Assembly (NCBI GenBank): GCA_019637805.1
Contig: JAHBVB010000002.1
Coordinates: 124,001-188,000, forward strand
DNA length: 64,000 nucleotides
Origin: Anaerolineales bacterium
Lineage (GTDB): Bacteria; Chloroflexota; Anaerolineae; Anaerolineales; UBA11579
Direction of reading: 5' to 3'
In this document: in pieces, positions 25,335-33,840 of the stretch
Layout of the letters: the number at the start of each line of letters is the position of its first letter
How positions within the stretch are numbered: position 1 is the stretch's first letter
Program-made: the position numbers and the translations under genes
The notes under the pieces: generated by a model
What the model was told of the DNA's origin: nothing
Seen by the model: only the letters and a program-made list of their open reading frames with translations
The model's database searches: none

Positions 25335-26366
25335 TCAAGCCAGGATGCGGCGGAAGGCGGCCAGGGTCTTGTCCACCGCGGCGTCATCGATCCAGTAATG
25401 GGTCACGGCGCGGAAGCCCATGTAGGCGCCGTGGCCGATGCGGATACCCTCAGCGACCAGGCCGGCCACGATCTGCTCGGCGGGCAGGCTGGCGTCCTCG
25501 GCCAGCTGGAAGCGCACGATGTTGGTCTGCGGAGGGTGCACCTGCAGGGCAGGGAGCTCGGCCAGGCCGACCGCCAGGCGGGCGGCGCGGGCGTGGTCTT
25601 CATCCAGGCGTTGGCTCATCACTTGCAGGGCGATGATGCCGGCGGCGGCCAGGATGCCCGCTTGGCGCATGCCGCCGCCCAGCTGCTTGCGGATGCGGCG
25701 GGCGCGGCGGATGAAGTCGGCTGAGCCGCACAGCACAGAGCCGACCGGAGCGCACAGCGCCTTGCTCAGGCAGAAAGTGACGCTGTCGGCCGGGGCGACC
25801 AGCTCGGCCACCGAGGCGCCCAGCGCAGTGGCGGCGTTGAAGATGCGCGCCCCGTCAATGTGCAGCAGCAGGCCGTGCTGGCGGGCCAGCTGGCCCACTT
25901 CGGCGGTGTAGGCGGCGCTCAGCGCGGCGCCGTTGCAGCGGTTGTGGGTGTTCTCCAGGGCGATCAGACGGCTGATGGGGAAGTGCACATCGTCGGCGCG
26001 GATGGCCTGGCGTATATCGTCCAGGCGCAGCGTGCCATCAGCCTGGTTGGGCAGCGTACGCGGCTGGATGCCGCCCAGGGCGGCCAGGCCGGCCGTTTCG
26101 TAGATGTAGGGATGCGATAGATCGCCCAGGATGGCTTCGTCGCCGCGCTGGCAGTGGGTCAGCAGGGCGGCCAGGTTGCCCATCGCCCCGGAGGGCACGA
26201 ACAGGGCCGCCTCTTTGCCGGTGGCCTCGGCGGCCAGGTCCTGCAGGCGGTTGACGGTCGGGTCTTCGCCGTAAACGTCATCGCCCACCTCGGCGGCGGC
26301 CATCGCCTGGCGCATCTCCGGCGTGGGCTGGGTGACGGTGTCGGAACGCAGGTCGATGAGGGTCAT
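25335..26366 (-). CDS. ltaE: Low-specificity L-threonine aldolase
   Basis: A 343-residue PLP enzyme that cleaves L-threonine/allo-threonine to glycine and acetaldehyde. It starts with the family pattern [19 protein letters not shown] and has [14 protein letters not shown], the PLP Asp/Arg segment [13 protein letters not shown] and the lysine site [13 protein letters not shown]. Length is typical. It has its own apparent promoter: TAAAAT ends 6 nt before the ATG and overlaps the rluD stop codon. It may also be read from the upstream operon. Confidence 0.95.
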   Translation of the reverse strand: MTLIDLRSDTVTQPTPEMRQAMAAAEVGDDVYGEDPTVNRLQDLAAEATGKEAALFVPSGAMGNLAALLTHCQRGDEAILGDLSHPYIYETAGLAALGGIQPRTLPNQADGTLRLDDIRQAIRADDVHFPISRLIALENTHNRCNGAALSAAYTAEVGQLARQHGLLLHIDGARIFNAATALGASVAELVAPADSVTFCLSKALCAPVGSVLCGSADFIRRARRIRKQLGGGMRQAGILAAAGIIALQVMSQRLDEDHARAARLAVGLAELPALQVHPPQTNIVRFQLAEDASLPAEQIVAGLVAEGIRIGHGAYMGFRAVTHYWIDDAAVDKTLAAFRRILA

Positions 26367-26372
26367 AGGGCT

Positions 26373-26378
26373 ATTTTA
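26373..26378 (-). promoter_or_regulatory. -10 element of probable leaderless ltaE mRNA
   Basis: TAAAAT on the minus strand ends 6 nt before the ltaE ATG. Its first three bases are also the TAA stop of rluD, so a chance match is possible. Confidence 0.45.
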
Positions 26379-27329
26379 GGCCCCTTTTCGGCCGGCAGCC
26401 CGCAATTCATCCAGCACGGCTTGCAACTCTGCCGGCAGCGGGGCTTCGAACTGCTGCGGCGTGCGCTTGCCGGGCAGGATGATCTGCAGGCGGGCGGCGT
26501 GCAGGAAGTGGCGCTCCAGCGGCAGGCTGGCTTTGCGCCGCCCGTAGACGCGGTCGCCGGCCACCGGGCAGCCGATGAAGGCCAGATGCACGCGGATCTG
26601 GTGCGTGCGCCCGGTCAGCAGGTCGACCTCCAGCAGGCTGTGGTCTGGGAAAGTCTCCAGGGTACGGTACTCACTGACCGCTTCGCGGCCTTTGCCGGCC
26701 CGCATCACCGCCATGCGCTTGCGCTGCTGCGGGTCACGGCCGATGGGCGCCTCGATGCGGCCGCTGGGGGTGCGCGGCTGGCCGTCGGTCAGGGCCAGGT
26801 AGGTCTTGGAAACGCTGCGCTCCTGGAACTGCTTCTGTAGGCTGCGCTGGGCACGTTCGTTCTTGGCCAGGATGATCAGGCCCGAGGTGTCTTTGTCCAG
26901 GCGGTGCACCAGGCCGGGGCGCAGTTCGCCGCCCACGCCTTCGATCTCCGGCGCGTGGCCCAGCACGGCATGCACCAGGGTGCCCACGCTGTGCCCGGCG
27001 GCGGGGTGCACCACCAGCCCGGCGGGCTTGTTGACGATGATGACTTGCTTGTCTTCGTAAACGATGTCGAGGGGAATGTGCTCAGCGATCAGTTCAGTGG
27101 GCTGGGCGGCGGGCACGCTGACCTGCACCAGCTCGCCGCCTTCCAGCGGGTAGCTGCTCTTGCTGACCGGCTGGCCGGCCACGCGCACCTGCCCGGCCTT
27201 GATCAGCGCCTGCAGGCGGGCACGCGAGTGCTGCGGCAGGGCTGCCGCCAGGAACTTGTCCAGGCGCTGCGGCTGGTCGGGCGGCGCCTGCAGGTCGTGC
27301 AGGGTCTCAGTCACTGGCGAGCTGTTCAC
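26376..27329 (-). CDS. rluD: RluD-family 23S rRNA pseudouridine synthase
   Basis: A 317-residue RluA/RluD-type enzyme. It has an N-terminal S4 RNA-binding domain ([19 protein letters not shown] onward) and a catalytic domain with VVHPAAGH and [16 protein letters not shown] containing the catalytic Asp, then [12 protein letters not shown]. It isomerises uridines in large-subunit rRNA (exact positions not assignable). The GTG at 27329 is chosen as start because AGAAGG lies 7 nt upstream. This start overlaps lspA by 23 nt, the usual lspA-rluD pairing. Confidence 0.94.
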   Translation of the reverse strand: MNSSPVTETLHDLQAPPDQPQRLDKFLAAALPQHSRARLQALIKAGQVRVAGQPVSKSSYPLEGGELVQVSVPAAQPTELIAEHIPLDIVYEDKQVIIVNKPAGLVVHPAAGHSVGTLVHAVLGHAPEIEGVGGELRPGLVHRLDKDTSGLIILAKNERAQRSLQKQFQERSVSKTYLALTDGQPRTPSGRIEAPIGRDPQQRKRMAVMRAGKGREAVSEYRTLETFPDHSLLEVDLLTGRTHQIRVHLAFIGCPVAGDRVYGRRKASLPLERHFLHAARLQIILPGKRTPQQFEAPLPAELQAVLDELRAAGRKGA

Positions 27330-27852
27330 TGGCAGCCTTCTCTTTTTGGCTGTCCAGATCGCCGTTCAGCCACAGGCTGAGCAACAGCAGGGCTACGCCG
27401 ATGCTGATGCTGGCATCGGCCACGTTGAAAATGGGGAAACCACCCACGGCGACGAAGTCGGTCACATAGCCCAGCCGCAGGCGATCGATCAGGTTGCCCA
27501 GCGCGCCGGCCAGCTGCAGGCTCATCGCCAGGCGCAATGCCCACTCCTCGCGCGGGATGCGCGGGAAGTAGTACAAGATCATCAGCGCCACCAGCACGGC
27601 CAGGATGGCGAAGATGCCGCCGCCTTCCTGGAACATGCCGAAGGCGGCCCCGGTGTTCTTCCAGTGCAGCAGGCGCAGGAAGGGCAGCTGCGGCCAGGGG
27701 GTCAGGCTGTCGCCAAAGGCCAGGTGCTCGCGGATCCAGCCTTTGGTCCACTGATCGAGGGCGATGATGCCGCCCGCCACGGCGAACAGGGAGAGGTAGG
27801 CGTGCAGCAGCGAGCTGCCTTGGGGGGTAGTGCTGGGAGGGCTTTCGGTCAC
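27307..27852 (-). CDS. lspA: Prolipoprotein signal peptidase II
   Basis: A 181-residue membrane aspartyl protease that removes lipoprotein signal peptides after lipidation. Four helices are seen. The conserved segments are DQWTKGWI, NTGAAFG and the two catalytic-Asp motifs GNLIDRLRLGYVTDF and FNVADASISIG. Start GTG 27852 overlaps the alr stop as GTGA. Its substrates include the lipoprotein at 39895. Confidence 0.96.
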   Translation of the reverse strand: MTESPPSTTPQGSSLLHAYLSLFAVAGGIIALDQWTKGWIREHLAFGDSLTPWPQLPFLRLLHWKNTGAAFGMFQEGGGIFAILAVLVALMILYYFPRIPREEWALRLAMSLQLAGALGNLIDRLRLGYVTDFVAVGGFPIFNVADASISIGVALLLLSLWLNGDLDSQKEKAASEQLASD

Positions 27853-29027
27853 GATAGGTCCTTTGGCTGGGGTTGGTCGTCTTGCCGGTAGACGCGCGGC
27901 ACGCGGGTGTTGATGTTGGTGAGGATCTCGTAGGGGATGGTGCCGGCCCACTCGGCCAGGTCCTCGGCGCTGATGCGCTCTGCGCCGTCCTGGCCGATGA
28001 GGGTGATGCCGTCGCCGTTGTAGGCTGAGTCGTTCTCAATATTGACCATGAACTGGTCCATGCAGATCGTGCCCACCACCGGGTAGCGCGCCCCGCGCAC
28101 CAGCACCTGGGCCTGGCCGCTCATCGCCCGGAAATAGCCGTCGCCGTAGCCCACCGGCACGGTGATCACGCGCACCGGGTGGTCGCTCTGCCAGGTAGAC
28201 CCGTAGCTGACCGGGTGGCCGGCCTGCACCACCTTGAAATACACGGCGCGTGAGGTCCAGGCCAGGGCCGGTTCCACCGCCAGGCTGCGTTGCACCTCTT
28301 TGGCGGGGTAGACGCCGTACAGCAGGATGCCGGGCCGCACCAGGTCCAGATGGGCTTCGGGCAGCTGCAAAATGGCCCCGGAATTGGCCATGTGGCGCAG
28401 AGGCGTGGGCAGGCTGCGCTTTTCATAGAAGTGCAGCACTTCGGCAAAGCGCTCCAGCTGCAAACGGGCGGAACTGAGGTCGGCGGCGTCGGCGTTGGCG
28501 AAGTGCGAGAAGATGCCTTCGACCTCGAGGTGCCGGCACTTCAGGGCGGCTTCCAACAGGCCCTCGGCGTTGTAATAGTGCACGCCGATGCGCTCCATGC
28601 CGGTATCGATCTTGAGATGCACTTTGGCTCGGATGCCCTGGGCAGCGGCGGCCTGCTCGACGAACTCCAGTTTTTCGATGGACGAGGCGGTGACGGTCAG
28701 GTTGTGCTGCAGGAACAGCGGGGTCTGGCTGCCCAAAATGCCGCCCAGCACCAAAATGGGCATGCTCACGCCGGCCTCGCGCAGCAAAATGCCCTCTTCC
28801 AGGTAAGCCACGCCCAGCATTTTGGCGCCGATGGCCTGCATGTGCTGGCCGACACGCACCAGGCCGTGCCCGTAGGCGTTGGCTTTAAGGATCGGCATGA
28901 CCTGCGCCGCGCCCACGTGGCGTTGGATGGCCTGCAGGTTGCGCGTCAAAGCCTCCAGGTCCACCTGGACCTGGGTGGGGCGCAACGTGAAACGGGTGCT
29001 GATCGTGGGGTGGTTGCTGGCCTGCAT
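27849..29027 (-). CDS. alr: Alanine racemase
   Basis: A 392-residue fold-type-III PLP racemase supplying D-alanine for peptidoglycan. PLP lysine is in MPILKANAYGHGLV (about residue 45). The catalytic Tyr motif is VSYGSTWQ, and GYGDGYFRAMSG and GTICMDQFMV are conserved. It lies 11 nt downstream of cca and overlaps lspA by 4 nt. This places cell-envelope genes alr and lspA together in one operon. Confidence 0.96.
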   Translation of the reverse strand: MQASNHPTISTRFTLRPTQVQVDLEALTRNLQAIQRHVGAAQVMPILKANAYGHGLVRVGQHMQAIGAKMLGVAYLEEGILLREAGVSMPILVLGGILGSQTPLFLQHNLTVTASSIEKLEFVEQAAAAQGIRAKVHLKIDTGMERIGVHYYNAEGLLEAALKCRHLEVEGIFSHFANADAADLSSARLQLERFAEVLHFYEKRSLPTPLRHMANSGAILQLPEAHLDLVRPGILLYGVYPAKEVQRSLAVEPALAWTSRAVYFKVVQAGHPVSYGSTWQSDHPVRVITVPVGYGDGYFRAMSGQAQVLVRGARYPVVGTICMDQFMVNIENDSAYNGDGITLIGQDGAERISAEDLAEWAGTIPYEILTNINTRVPRVYRQDDQPQPKDLS

Positions 29028-29038
29028 GCCAGCCCATT

Positions 29039-30511
29039 CTATCCCAGCAGGCGGCGGGCCAGCGCCAGGGCGGCGGCCCGATCGGCCAGCTCGCCGGCCG
29101 CCTGGGCTTCGCGCAGCGCCTCCAACAGGCGGCCGATCTCGGGGCCGGGCGCTAAAGCCAGTTCGGCCATCAGCTCGGCGCCATTCAGCAGCGGGGCCGG
29201 GGCCACCACCTCGGCCTGCTGCTCGTAATAGGCGGCCAGCAAGGCCCGCAGCGTCTCCAGGTGGGCGCTCAGCTCGGCCTGCGGCAGGTGGGCGTGGTAC
29301 TTGCCCATAAAGTCGGCGGCGGAGAGCAGGCAGATGTCCACGCCGGCCTCGCCCACTTCTCGAAAGAAGCGGTAGATCGCCCGGCGGGTGGGCGCCTGGC
29401 CGGTGAGGGTCAGCGCGTAAGGGCGCATATGCTCGGCCACCACGGTGTGCAGGTAGCTGCGCTCGCTGTTGCTCAGGTGCAGGGCGGCGGCGCGGGCGGC
29501 GATGGCTTCAGCCGAGAGGGCTTCATGGCCGAGGAAGCGAATGCGCCCATCGGCCTGCTGGCTGCGCGCCGCCGGCTTGCCGCTGTCGTGGTACAGCGCC
29601 GCCAGGGACAGCAGGCTGCGCCGGCCCCGGCCGGGCGAAAGCTGGCTGCCCAGCAGTTGGCTGATCTGCGTGCGGAAGCGCCCCAGGTGCAGCACCACCA
29701 GGCCGCCATACAGATCGCCGGCCCCTTCGGCTGGGTAGTGCTCGTCCAGCAGGCCAAAGATCTGCTCCAGCCGGTCCAGGGTGCGCAAGCTGTGCTCCCA
29801 CACGTCAAAGACGTGCGGCGGGGACTGCTCCACGCCCTGCATGGCGGGCAGTTCCGGCAAGACGGGAGCCAGCGCGCCCAGCCGGTCCAGGGCGCGCAGC
29901 GAGGTGGCCAGCTTGGGCGTCTCCAGCAGGCGGAACAGCTCGTCGCGCAGGCGCTCGGCGGACACCCCCGCCAGCCCCGGCGCCGCGGCGCGCATCTGCG
30001 CCCGGGTCTCGGCGTCGACCTGCATGCCCAACTGGGCCGCCAGGCGCAGGGTGCGCAGCACGCGCACCGGGTCGCTGGGCAGCGAACCAGGCCCGCAGGC
30101 GCGCAGGCGTTTGGCGGCCAGGTCGGCGGCGCCGTTCAGCGGGTCGATCAATTGGTCGGGTTGGTGGAGGTCCAACGCCATGGCGTTGATGGTCAGGTCG
30201 CGGCCCGCCAGGTCGGCGGCCAGGCTCTCGCCCTGCTGGGCGATGAAATCCAGCACCACGCGCTCGCCGTCCGCCTGCAGCAGCACCCGGCCGGCGTCGC
30301 GGGTCTCGTCCAGCACGAAGAAGTCGGCCTTAAGCGCCCCGGCCACCTGGCGGCCGGTACGGATCGCCCCGGCCGGCAGCACGAAGTCAAAGTCGTGGGG
30401 CGGGCGGCCCAGCAGCAGGTCGCGCAGCGCCCCGCCCACCAGGTAGGCGGGCTGGCCGGCGGGCAGCGCCGCCTGTACCCGGCTCAGCAGCGGCGGGAGT
30501 TGAAAAAGCAT
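29039..30511 (-). CDS. cca: CCA-adding tRNA nucleotidyltransferase / poly(A) polymerase-like enzyme
   Basis: A 490-residue class-II nucleotidyltransferase that builds or repairs tRNA 3' CCA ends (or adds A tails). The head has YLVGGALRDLLLGRP and HDFDFVL with the two catalytic Asp, then GRDLTINAMALDL. An HD domain (ALYHDSGKPAARS, about 305-317) follows. CCA-adding and poly(A) activities cannot be separated by sequence here. The ATG lies 6 nt after a TAGAAT hexamer and has no Shine-Dalgarno sequence. Confidence 0.93.
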   Translation of the reverse strand: MLFQLPPLLSRVQAALPAGQPAYLVGGALRDLLLGRPPHDFDFVLPAGAIRTGRQVAGALKADFFVLDETRDAGRVLLQADGERVVLDFIAQQGESLAADLAGRDLTINAMALDLHQPDQLIDPLNGAADLAAKRLRACGPGSLPSDPVRVLRTLRLAAQLGMQVDAETRAQMRAAAPGLAGVSAERLRDELFRLLETPKLATSLRALDRLGALAPVLPELPAMQGVEQSPPHVFDVWEHSLRTLDRLEQIFGLLDEHYPAEGAGDLYGGLVVLHLGRFRTQISQLLGSQLSPGRGRRSLLSLAALYHDSGKPAARSQQADGRIRFLGHEALSAEAIAARAAALHLSNSERSYLHTVVAEHMRPYALTLTGQAPTRRAIYRFFREVGEAGVDICLLSAADFMGKYHAHLPQAELSAHLETLRALLAAYYEQQAEVVAPAPLLNGAELMAELALAPGPEIGRLLEALREAQAAGELADRAAALALARRLLG

Positions 30512-30517
30512 GAGGAG

Positions 30518-30523
30518 ATTCTA
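30518..30523 (-). promoter_or_regulatory. -10 element of probable leaderless cca mRNA
   Basis: TAGAAT on the minus strand ends 6 nt before the cca ATG, in the 28-nt gap after hpt. Confidence 0.6.
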
Positions 30524-30539
30524 CCTGAGGGACTTAAAG

Positions 30540-31106
30540 TTACTTCGGTGGCTGGTACTTGTCCAGATCGACCACGCCGATGAAGGGCAGGTTGCGGTAG
30601 TACTCGTCCAGGTCCAGGCCGTAGCCGAAGACGAACTTGCTCTCGATGATGAAGCCGGTGTAGTCGATCGGCACCGGCGTTTGGCGGGCGGCGGGCTTGT
30701 CCAGCAGCGTGCAGACCTTCAGGCTGGCCGGCCCGCGTGACTGCAGCAGCTTGAGCACCGAGGCGATGGTGTTGCCGCTGTCCACGATGTCTTCGACCAG
30801 CAGCACATGCCGCTTGGCGATGTCGATGCTCAGGTCCATATTGATGCGCACCTGGCCGCTGGTTTGGCGCGCCCCGGCCCCATAGGAGGAGACAGCCATG
30901 AAGTCAATCGAGTGCGGGGTCTCGATGGCGCGGATCAGGTCAGTCAGGAACATGACCCCGCCGCGCAGGATGCAGATCAGCAGCAGGTCCTGCCCGGTGT
31001 AATCGCGGCTGATCTGGGCGCCCAGCTCGCCGATCCGTTTCTGCAAGGCATCCTCAGGGATGAGGATTTCGGCGAGGAGGTCTTGGTAGGGCGGGGGCAG
31101 CGGCAT
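30540..31106 (-). CDS. hpt: Hypoxanthine (guanine) phosphoribosyltransferase
   Basis: A 188-residue type-I phosphoribosyltransferase salvaging hypoxanthine/guanine with PRPP. The PRPP loop is VLLVEDIVDSGNTIASV (about residues 100-116), preceded by LICILRGGVMFLTDL and followed by VFGYGLDLDEYYRNLPF. It starts 1 nt after the tdk stop, forming a nucleotide-salvage pair. Confidence 0.96.
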   Translation of the reverse strand: MPLPPPYQDLLAEILIPEDALQKRIGELGAQISRDYTGQDLLLICILRGGVMFLTDLIRAIETPHSIDFMAVSSYGAGARQTSGQVRINMDLSIDIAKRHVLLVEDIVDSGNTIASVLKLLQSRGPASLKVCTLLDKPAARQTPVPIDYTGFIIESKFVFGYGLDLDEYYRNLPFIGVVDLDKYQPPK

Positions 31107-31107
31107 G

Positions 31108-31677
31108 CTAGTTGGGGACTTGGTGATGGCTTCGGCAGCGGGCTTCGTACATCTCGTCGGCGCCTACGATGACCACCGGGTCGTTGTAGTTGGCCGGCTG
31201 GCCGTTGACCAGGCGCTGGGTGCGGGCGGCGTCGGCGCCGCAGACCATGCAGATGGCGTGCAGCTTGTGCACCTCTTCAGCCTGGGCGATCAGCAGCGGC
31301 ATGGAGCCGAAGGGCTCGCCGCGAAAGTCGGTGTCCAGCCCGGCCACGATCACGCGCAGGCCGTTGTCCGCCAGCCAGTTGACCACCAGCACGATCTCGG
31401 GGTCGAGGAACTGCGCTTCGTCCACCGCCACCACGGTCGTGGCGGCCTCCAGCAGGGTGCGGATGTCGGCAGCCGTCTCGATCGGCGTGGCGTCGAATTC
31501 GCTGCCGGCGTGCGAAGTGACTTTTTCTTCGGCGTAGCGGTTGTCGATCTTGGGTTTGAAGACTTGGATGTGTTGGCGGGCGATCTTTGCCCGGCGCAGC
31601 CGGCGGATCAGTTCATCTGTCTTGCCGCAGAACATGGAGCCGGTGATTACTTCTACAGAGCCTTTGCGTGGGTCCAT
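31108..31677 (-). CDS. tdk: Thymidine kinase
   Basis: A 189-residue type-II thymidine kinase that phosphorylates deoxythymidine. Walker A is [18 protein letters not shown] (about 11-28). DEAQFLD holds the catalytic Glu, [12 protein letters not shown] is the lasso region, and [13 protein letters not shown] begins the zinc site, which is completed by the C-terminal CRSHH. A TACACT hexamer ends 7 nt before its ATG with no Shine-Dalgarno sequence between. Confidence 0.96.
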   Translation of the reverse strand: MDPRKGSVEVITGSMFCGKTDELIRRLRRAKIARQHIQVFKPKIDNRYAEEKVTSHAGSEFDATPIETAADIRTLLEAATTVVAVDEAQFLDPEIVLVVNWLADNGLRVIVAGLDTDFRGEPFGSMPLLIAQAEEVHKLHAICMVCGADAARTQRLVNGQPANYNDPVVIVGADEMYEARCRSHHQVPN

Positions 31678-31684
31678 TGGGCGT

Positions 31685-31690
31685 AGTGTA
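31685..31690 (-). promoter_or_regulatory. -10 element of probable leaderless tdk-hpt mRNA
   Basis: TACACT on the minus strand ends 7 nt before the tdk ATG. Confidence 0.45.
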
Positions 31691-31782
31691 CTTGAAAATA
31701 GCTGTTGGCAATTAGCAATTAGCGCTTAGTTTTAGGCAAGCCATAAGCTGTAAGCAACTTGGGCAAGGCCCCACCAGTTCGC

Positions 31783-31820
31783 AAAAACAAAAAAAAGAGC
31801 GTGCCATTGGCACGCTCTTT
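31783..31820 (-). terminator. Intrinsic terminator of the rplU-rpmA-rpmE operon
   Basis: On the minus strand a 12-bp stem (AAAGAGCGTGCC / GGCACGCTCTTT) with a 3-nt loop is followed by TTTTT, G and TTTTT. It begins 16 nt after the rpmE stop. Confidence 0.95.
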
Positions 31821-31835
31821 GCTTCTCGTTTCGGG

Positions 31836-32318
31836 TTACTCCGCCGCTTCGGCTTCGGCCGGGGCGGCCTCGGGCAGGTCGTAGCCCAGGCGGCGCAAGG
31901 CCTTTTTGGTGTCGGCCAGGGCTTTGGCGCCCACGCCGTCAATGTCCAGCACGGCTTGGTCGCCCTGCGCCAGAAGCTCGATGAATTGCCCGGCATTCTC
32001 GATGCCGGCCTTCTTGTAGGCGTCCAGGGTGCGCTTGCTCAGGTCCAGCTCGGCCAGCGTGCGGTCCGGGGAGGTCTGGGCGGCCGACTTGGCGTCCAGC
32101 TCTTCCTTGTGCTTGTTGCGCACTTCCAGACGCTTGTAGAAGCGGTCTACCTGGCCCTCGGTGTCCACGATGCGCTGCACGCCGGTGTAGAAGGGGTGGC
32201 AGGCAGAGCAGATGTCCACGCGCAGCTCCTGCTTGGTGGAGCCGGTGGTCCAGCTGTTGCCGCAGGCGCAAGTTACCTTGGCGTCGGCGAAATATTTGGG
32301 GTGAATAGCTTCCTTCAT
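31836..32318 (-). CDS. rpmE: 50S ribosomal protein L31 fused to an RpoA-CTD-like helix-hairpin-helix domain
   Basis: The first ~64 residues are a zinc-type L31: KEAIHPKYF, Cys17-x-Cys19 and Cys37-x2-Cys40, ending YTGVQR...FYKRL. L31 normally stops near residue 70, but this protein has 160 residues. After a charged linker (65-87), residues 88-148 read [19 protein letters not shown] ... [20 protein letters not shown]. This closely follows the pattern of the RNA polymerase alpha C-terminal domain, with its LxLSxR, LKxAGI and GxKSLxEIK elements. An acidic Ala/Glu tail follows. ATG 32318 is preferred to a TTG 6 nt upstream. It is last in the rplU operon. Confidence 0.92.
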   Translation of the reverse strand: MKEAIHPKYFADAKVTCACGNSWTTGSTKQELRVDICSACHPFYTGVQRIVDTEGQVDRFYKRLEVRNKHKEELDAKSAAQTSPDRTLAELDLSKRTLDAYKKAGIENAGQFIELLAQGDQAVLDIDGVGAKALADTKKALRRLGYDLPEAAPAEAEAAE

Positions 32319-32336
32319 CGTCAATCCTTGGCCGGG

Positions 32337-32594
32337 CTAGGCGCCCGGCTCCACGCTGACGCGCTTGCGGCCTTTGGGGGTCGTGTCGTACACCACCTGG
32401 CCGTCCATCGTCGCGAAGATCGTATAGTCCTTGCCCAGGCCCACGTTGCGGCCGGGGTGGATCTTGGTGCCGCGCTGGCGCACGAGGATGTTGCCGGAGC
32501 GCACTTGCTCGCCCGCATACACCTTGACGCCCAAGCGCTTGGATTTGCTGTCTCGTCCGTTGCGGCTGGAACCGCCGCCTTTTTTATGTGCCAT
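32337..32594 (-). CDS. rpmA: 50S ribosomal protein L27
   Basis: An 85-residue L27 starting [20 protein letters not shown] with the standard flexible N-terminus that reaches the peptidyl-transferase centre. It lacks the cleavable extension seen in Firmicutes. It lies between rplU and rpmE, the conserved L21-L27 order. Confidence 0.98.
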   Translation of the reverse strand: MAHKKGGGSSRNGRDSKSKRLGVKVYAGEQVRSGNILVRQRGTKIHPGRNVGLGKDYTIFATMDGQVVYDTTPKGRKRVSVEPGA

Positions 32595-32618
32595 GTCTTC
32601 CTCTTTTAGCCCTTGGCT

Positions 32619-32984
32619 CTAGCTCTCGGCCGCGGTTTCTTTGGCCGCAGCGGCCTTCTTGGCGCCGCTCTTCACGTCGATCTTGTCGATCATCAGCCGG
32701 GTGAAGTGCTGGCGGTGGCCGGTCTTCACCCGGTAGCGGATCTTCGGCTTGTACTTGAAGACGGTGATCTTGGGGCCTTTGTCCTGCGCCACCACGGTGG
32801 CACTGACCTTAGCTCCGGCGATGTGGGGCGTGCCAACCGAGACGTTCTCCCCGTCAGAGACGAGCAGAACCAGGTCCAGTTCAACTTTCTTGCCCACTTC
32901 CACATCCAGGCGGCCGACTTCAATGGCCTGGCCTTCGACGGCCTTGTACTGCTTGCCGCCGCTTTCAACAATCGCGTATCGCAT
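32619..32984 (-). CDS. rplU: 50S ribosomal protein L21
   Basis: A 121-residue L21 ([19 protein letters not shown] ... [19 protein letters not shown]) with an extra Lys/Ala-rich tail of ~18 residues beyond the usual end. It binds 23S rRNA near domain II. The ATG follows AGGAGAAG. It is the first gene of the L21-L27-L31 operon, which has a consensus promoter and an ~85-nt leader containing hairpins. Confidence 0.97.
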   Translation of the reverse strand: MRYAIVESGGKQYKAVEGQAIEVGRLDVEVGKKVELDLVLLVSDGENVSVGTPHIAGAKVSATVVAQDKGPKITVFKYKPKIRYRVKTGHRQHFTRLMIDKIDVKSGAKKAAAAKETAAES

Positions 32985-33039
32985 TAGTTTCTTCTCCTAG
33001 AACCCGGTCCACTCTGGTGGCCAGGTGAACTACGCAAAA

Positions 33040-33069
33040 CCGCCCCAGCAGCTCGCCGGGGCAAGGCGG
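33040..33069 (-). promoter_or_regulatory. Leader hairpin upstream of rplU (possible attenuator)
   Basis: On the minus strand GCCCC (33062-33058) pairs with GGGGC (33046-33042), and GGTTTTG follows. A second small hairpin (CCAC-CAGA-GTGG) lies nearer the gene. Both are inside the transcribed leader. The stem is short, so a regulatory role is only suggested. Confidence 0.35.
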
Positions 33070-33074
33070 ATGAG

Positions 33075-33103
33075 ATTATAAGGCCATGGCGGGCGAATGT
33101 CAA
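33075..33103 (-). promoter_or_regulatory. Consensus promoter of rplU-rpmA-rpmE
   Basis: On the minus strand TTGACA (33103-33098) and TATAAT (33080-33075) are separated by exactly 17 nt, a perfect sigma-70 consensus, as expected for ribosomal protein genes. Start point near 33068. Confidence 0.95.
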
Positions 33104-33136
33104 CGGGGCTAGCAGCTATTAGCCAATAGCTATTAG

Positions 33137-33652
33137 CTACCACCCCTCAATGTAATTTGACCATTCCTGATTGGCTTTCAGGTAGCGGCTGAAAATGTAT
33201 TCCGCCGTGGCGGCCGGGGTGCTCGGTTTGCTCAGCAGGGCCATGTTGGCCTGCTCCACCGTGCGGCCGCCCTTGCTGTGGTTGCAGGCCCGGCAGGCGG
33301 TGACCAGGTTCTGCCAGCTGTGCCGGCCGCCCAGGCGGCGCGGGATGATGTGGTCCAGGGTCAGGTCGTCGCTGTGGCTGCCGCAATACTGGCAGGTGTA
33401 GTTGTCGCGGCGGAAGATCTCTTGTTTATTGAGCTTTACTTGAGGGCGGGGGCGCTTGACCATGCGGTCCAGGCGAATGATGGAGGGGGCGGGGAATTGG
33501 CTGCGAGCCGTGTGGACCTCGCCGCGTCCGTTGACCAGCATTGATGCCTTCTCGGCAAAAATCAGGCCCATGGCCCGCCGGATGGTACAGACGTTTAGGG
33601 GCTCGAAATTGGCGTTGAGGACAAGTACAGGTTCCTTAAGGTTGCTTTGCAT
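33137..33652 (-). CDS. HNH endonuclease domain protein
   Basis: A 171-residue protein. An N-terminal ~65-residue region (VLVLNANFEPLNVCTIRRA) precedes a treble-clef HNH nuclease: CQYCG, LTLDHIIPRRLGG, NLVTACRACNHSKGG (about residues 88-130). This is the widespread HNH family beginning VLVLNA.., of unknown physiological role, possibly DNA processing. It is transcribed divergently from tyrS across a palindromic promoter region. Confidence 0.92.
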   Translation of the reverse strand: MQSNLKEPVLVLNANFEPLNVCTIRRAMGLIFAEKASMLVNGRGEVHTARSQFPAPSIIRLDRMVKRPRPQVKLNKQEIFRRDNYTCQYCGSHSDDLTLDHIIPRRLGGRHSWQNLVTACRACNHSKGGRTVEQANMALLSKPSTPAATAEYIFSRYLKANQEWSNYIEGW

Positions 33653-33687
33653 GTCTGCCGAACTTGAGCGATTTTATACAATAGGCG

Positions 33688-33721
33688 GGATTATAGCATA
33701 GCGGCTCCCATGCTATAATCC
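33688..33721. promoter_or_regulatory. Perfect palindromic divergent promoter (HNH gene / tyrS)
   Basis: Two perfect 12-bp arms, GGATTATAGCAT (33688-33699) and ATGCTATAATCC (33710-33721), flank a 10-nt spacer. Each arm contains a TATAAT on the strand pointing outward (plus 33714-33719, minus 33695-33690). Each -10 lies 17 nt from a TTATAG provided by the opposite arm. The palindrome could be two mirrored promoters or a dyad operator. Confidence 0.7.
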
Positions 33722-33793
33722 TGGCGATGCAGACAGACTGCCGCCCCGCCTATTACCCGCAGACCCGCTGACTGGCGAAGGTCTGCTGCGCTG

Positions 33794-33822
33794 CGCCCTC
33801 GCCTTCGAGGGCGTCTTTGTTT
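33794..33822 (+). terminator. Terminator-like hairpin in the tyrS leader (attenuator candidate)
   Basis: CGCCCTCG-CCTT-CGAGGGCG is a perfect 8-bp stem followed by TCTTTGTTT. It ends only 18 nt before the tyrS ATG and ~100 nt downstream of the TATAAT at 33714. An alternative pairing is visible: CGAAGG (33776-33781) with CCTTCG (33802-33807), which would break the stem. Confidence 0.7.
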
Positions 33823-33840
33823 AACTGCTAGGATGCTGAG

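Noticed and set aside
33721..33840. T-box riboswitch upstream of tyrS
   Set aside because: The leader is too short for Stem I plus antiterminator, and no TGGNACCGCG-type sequence is present. Only a terminator-like hairpin can be supported.
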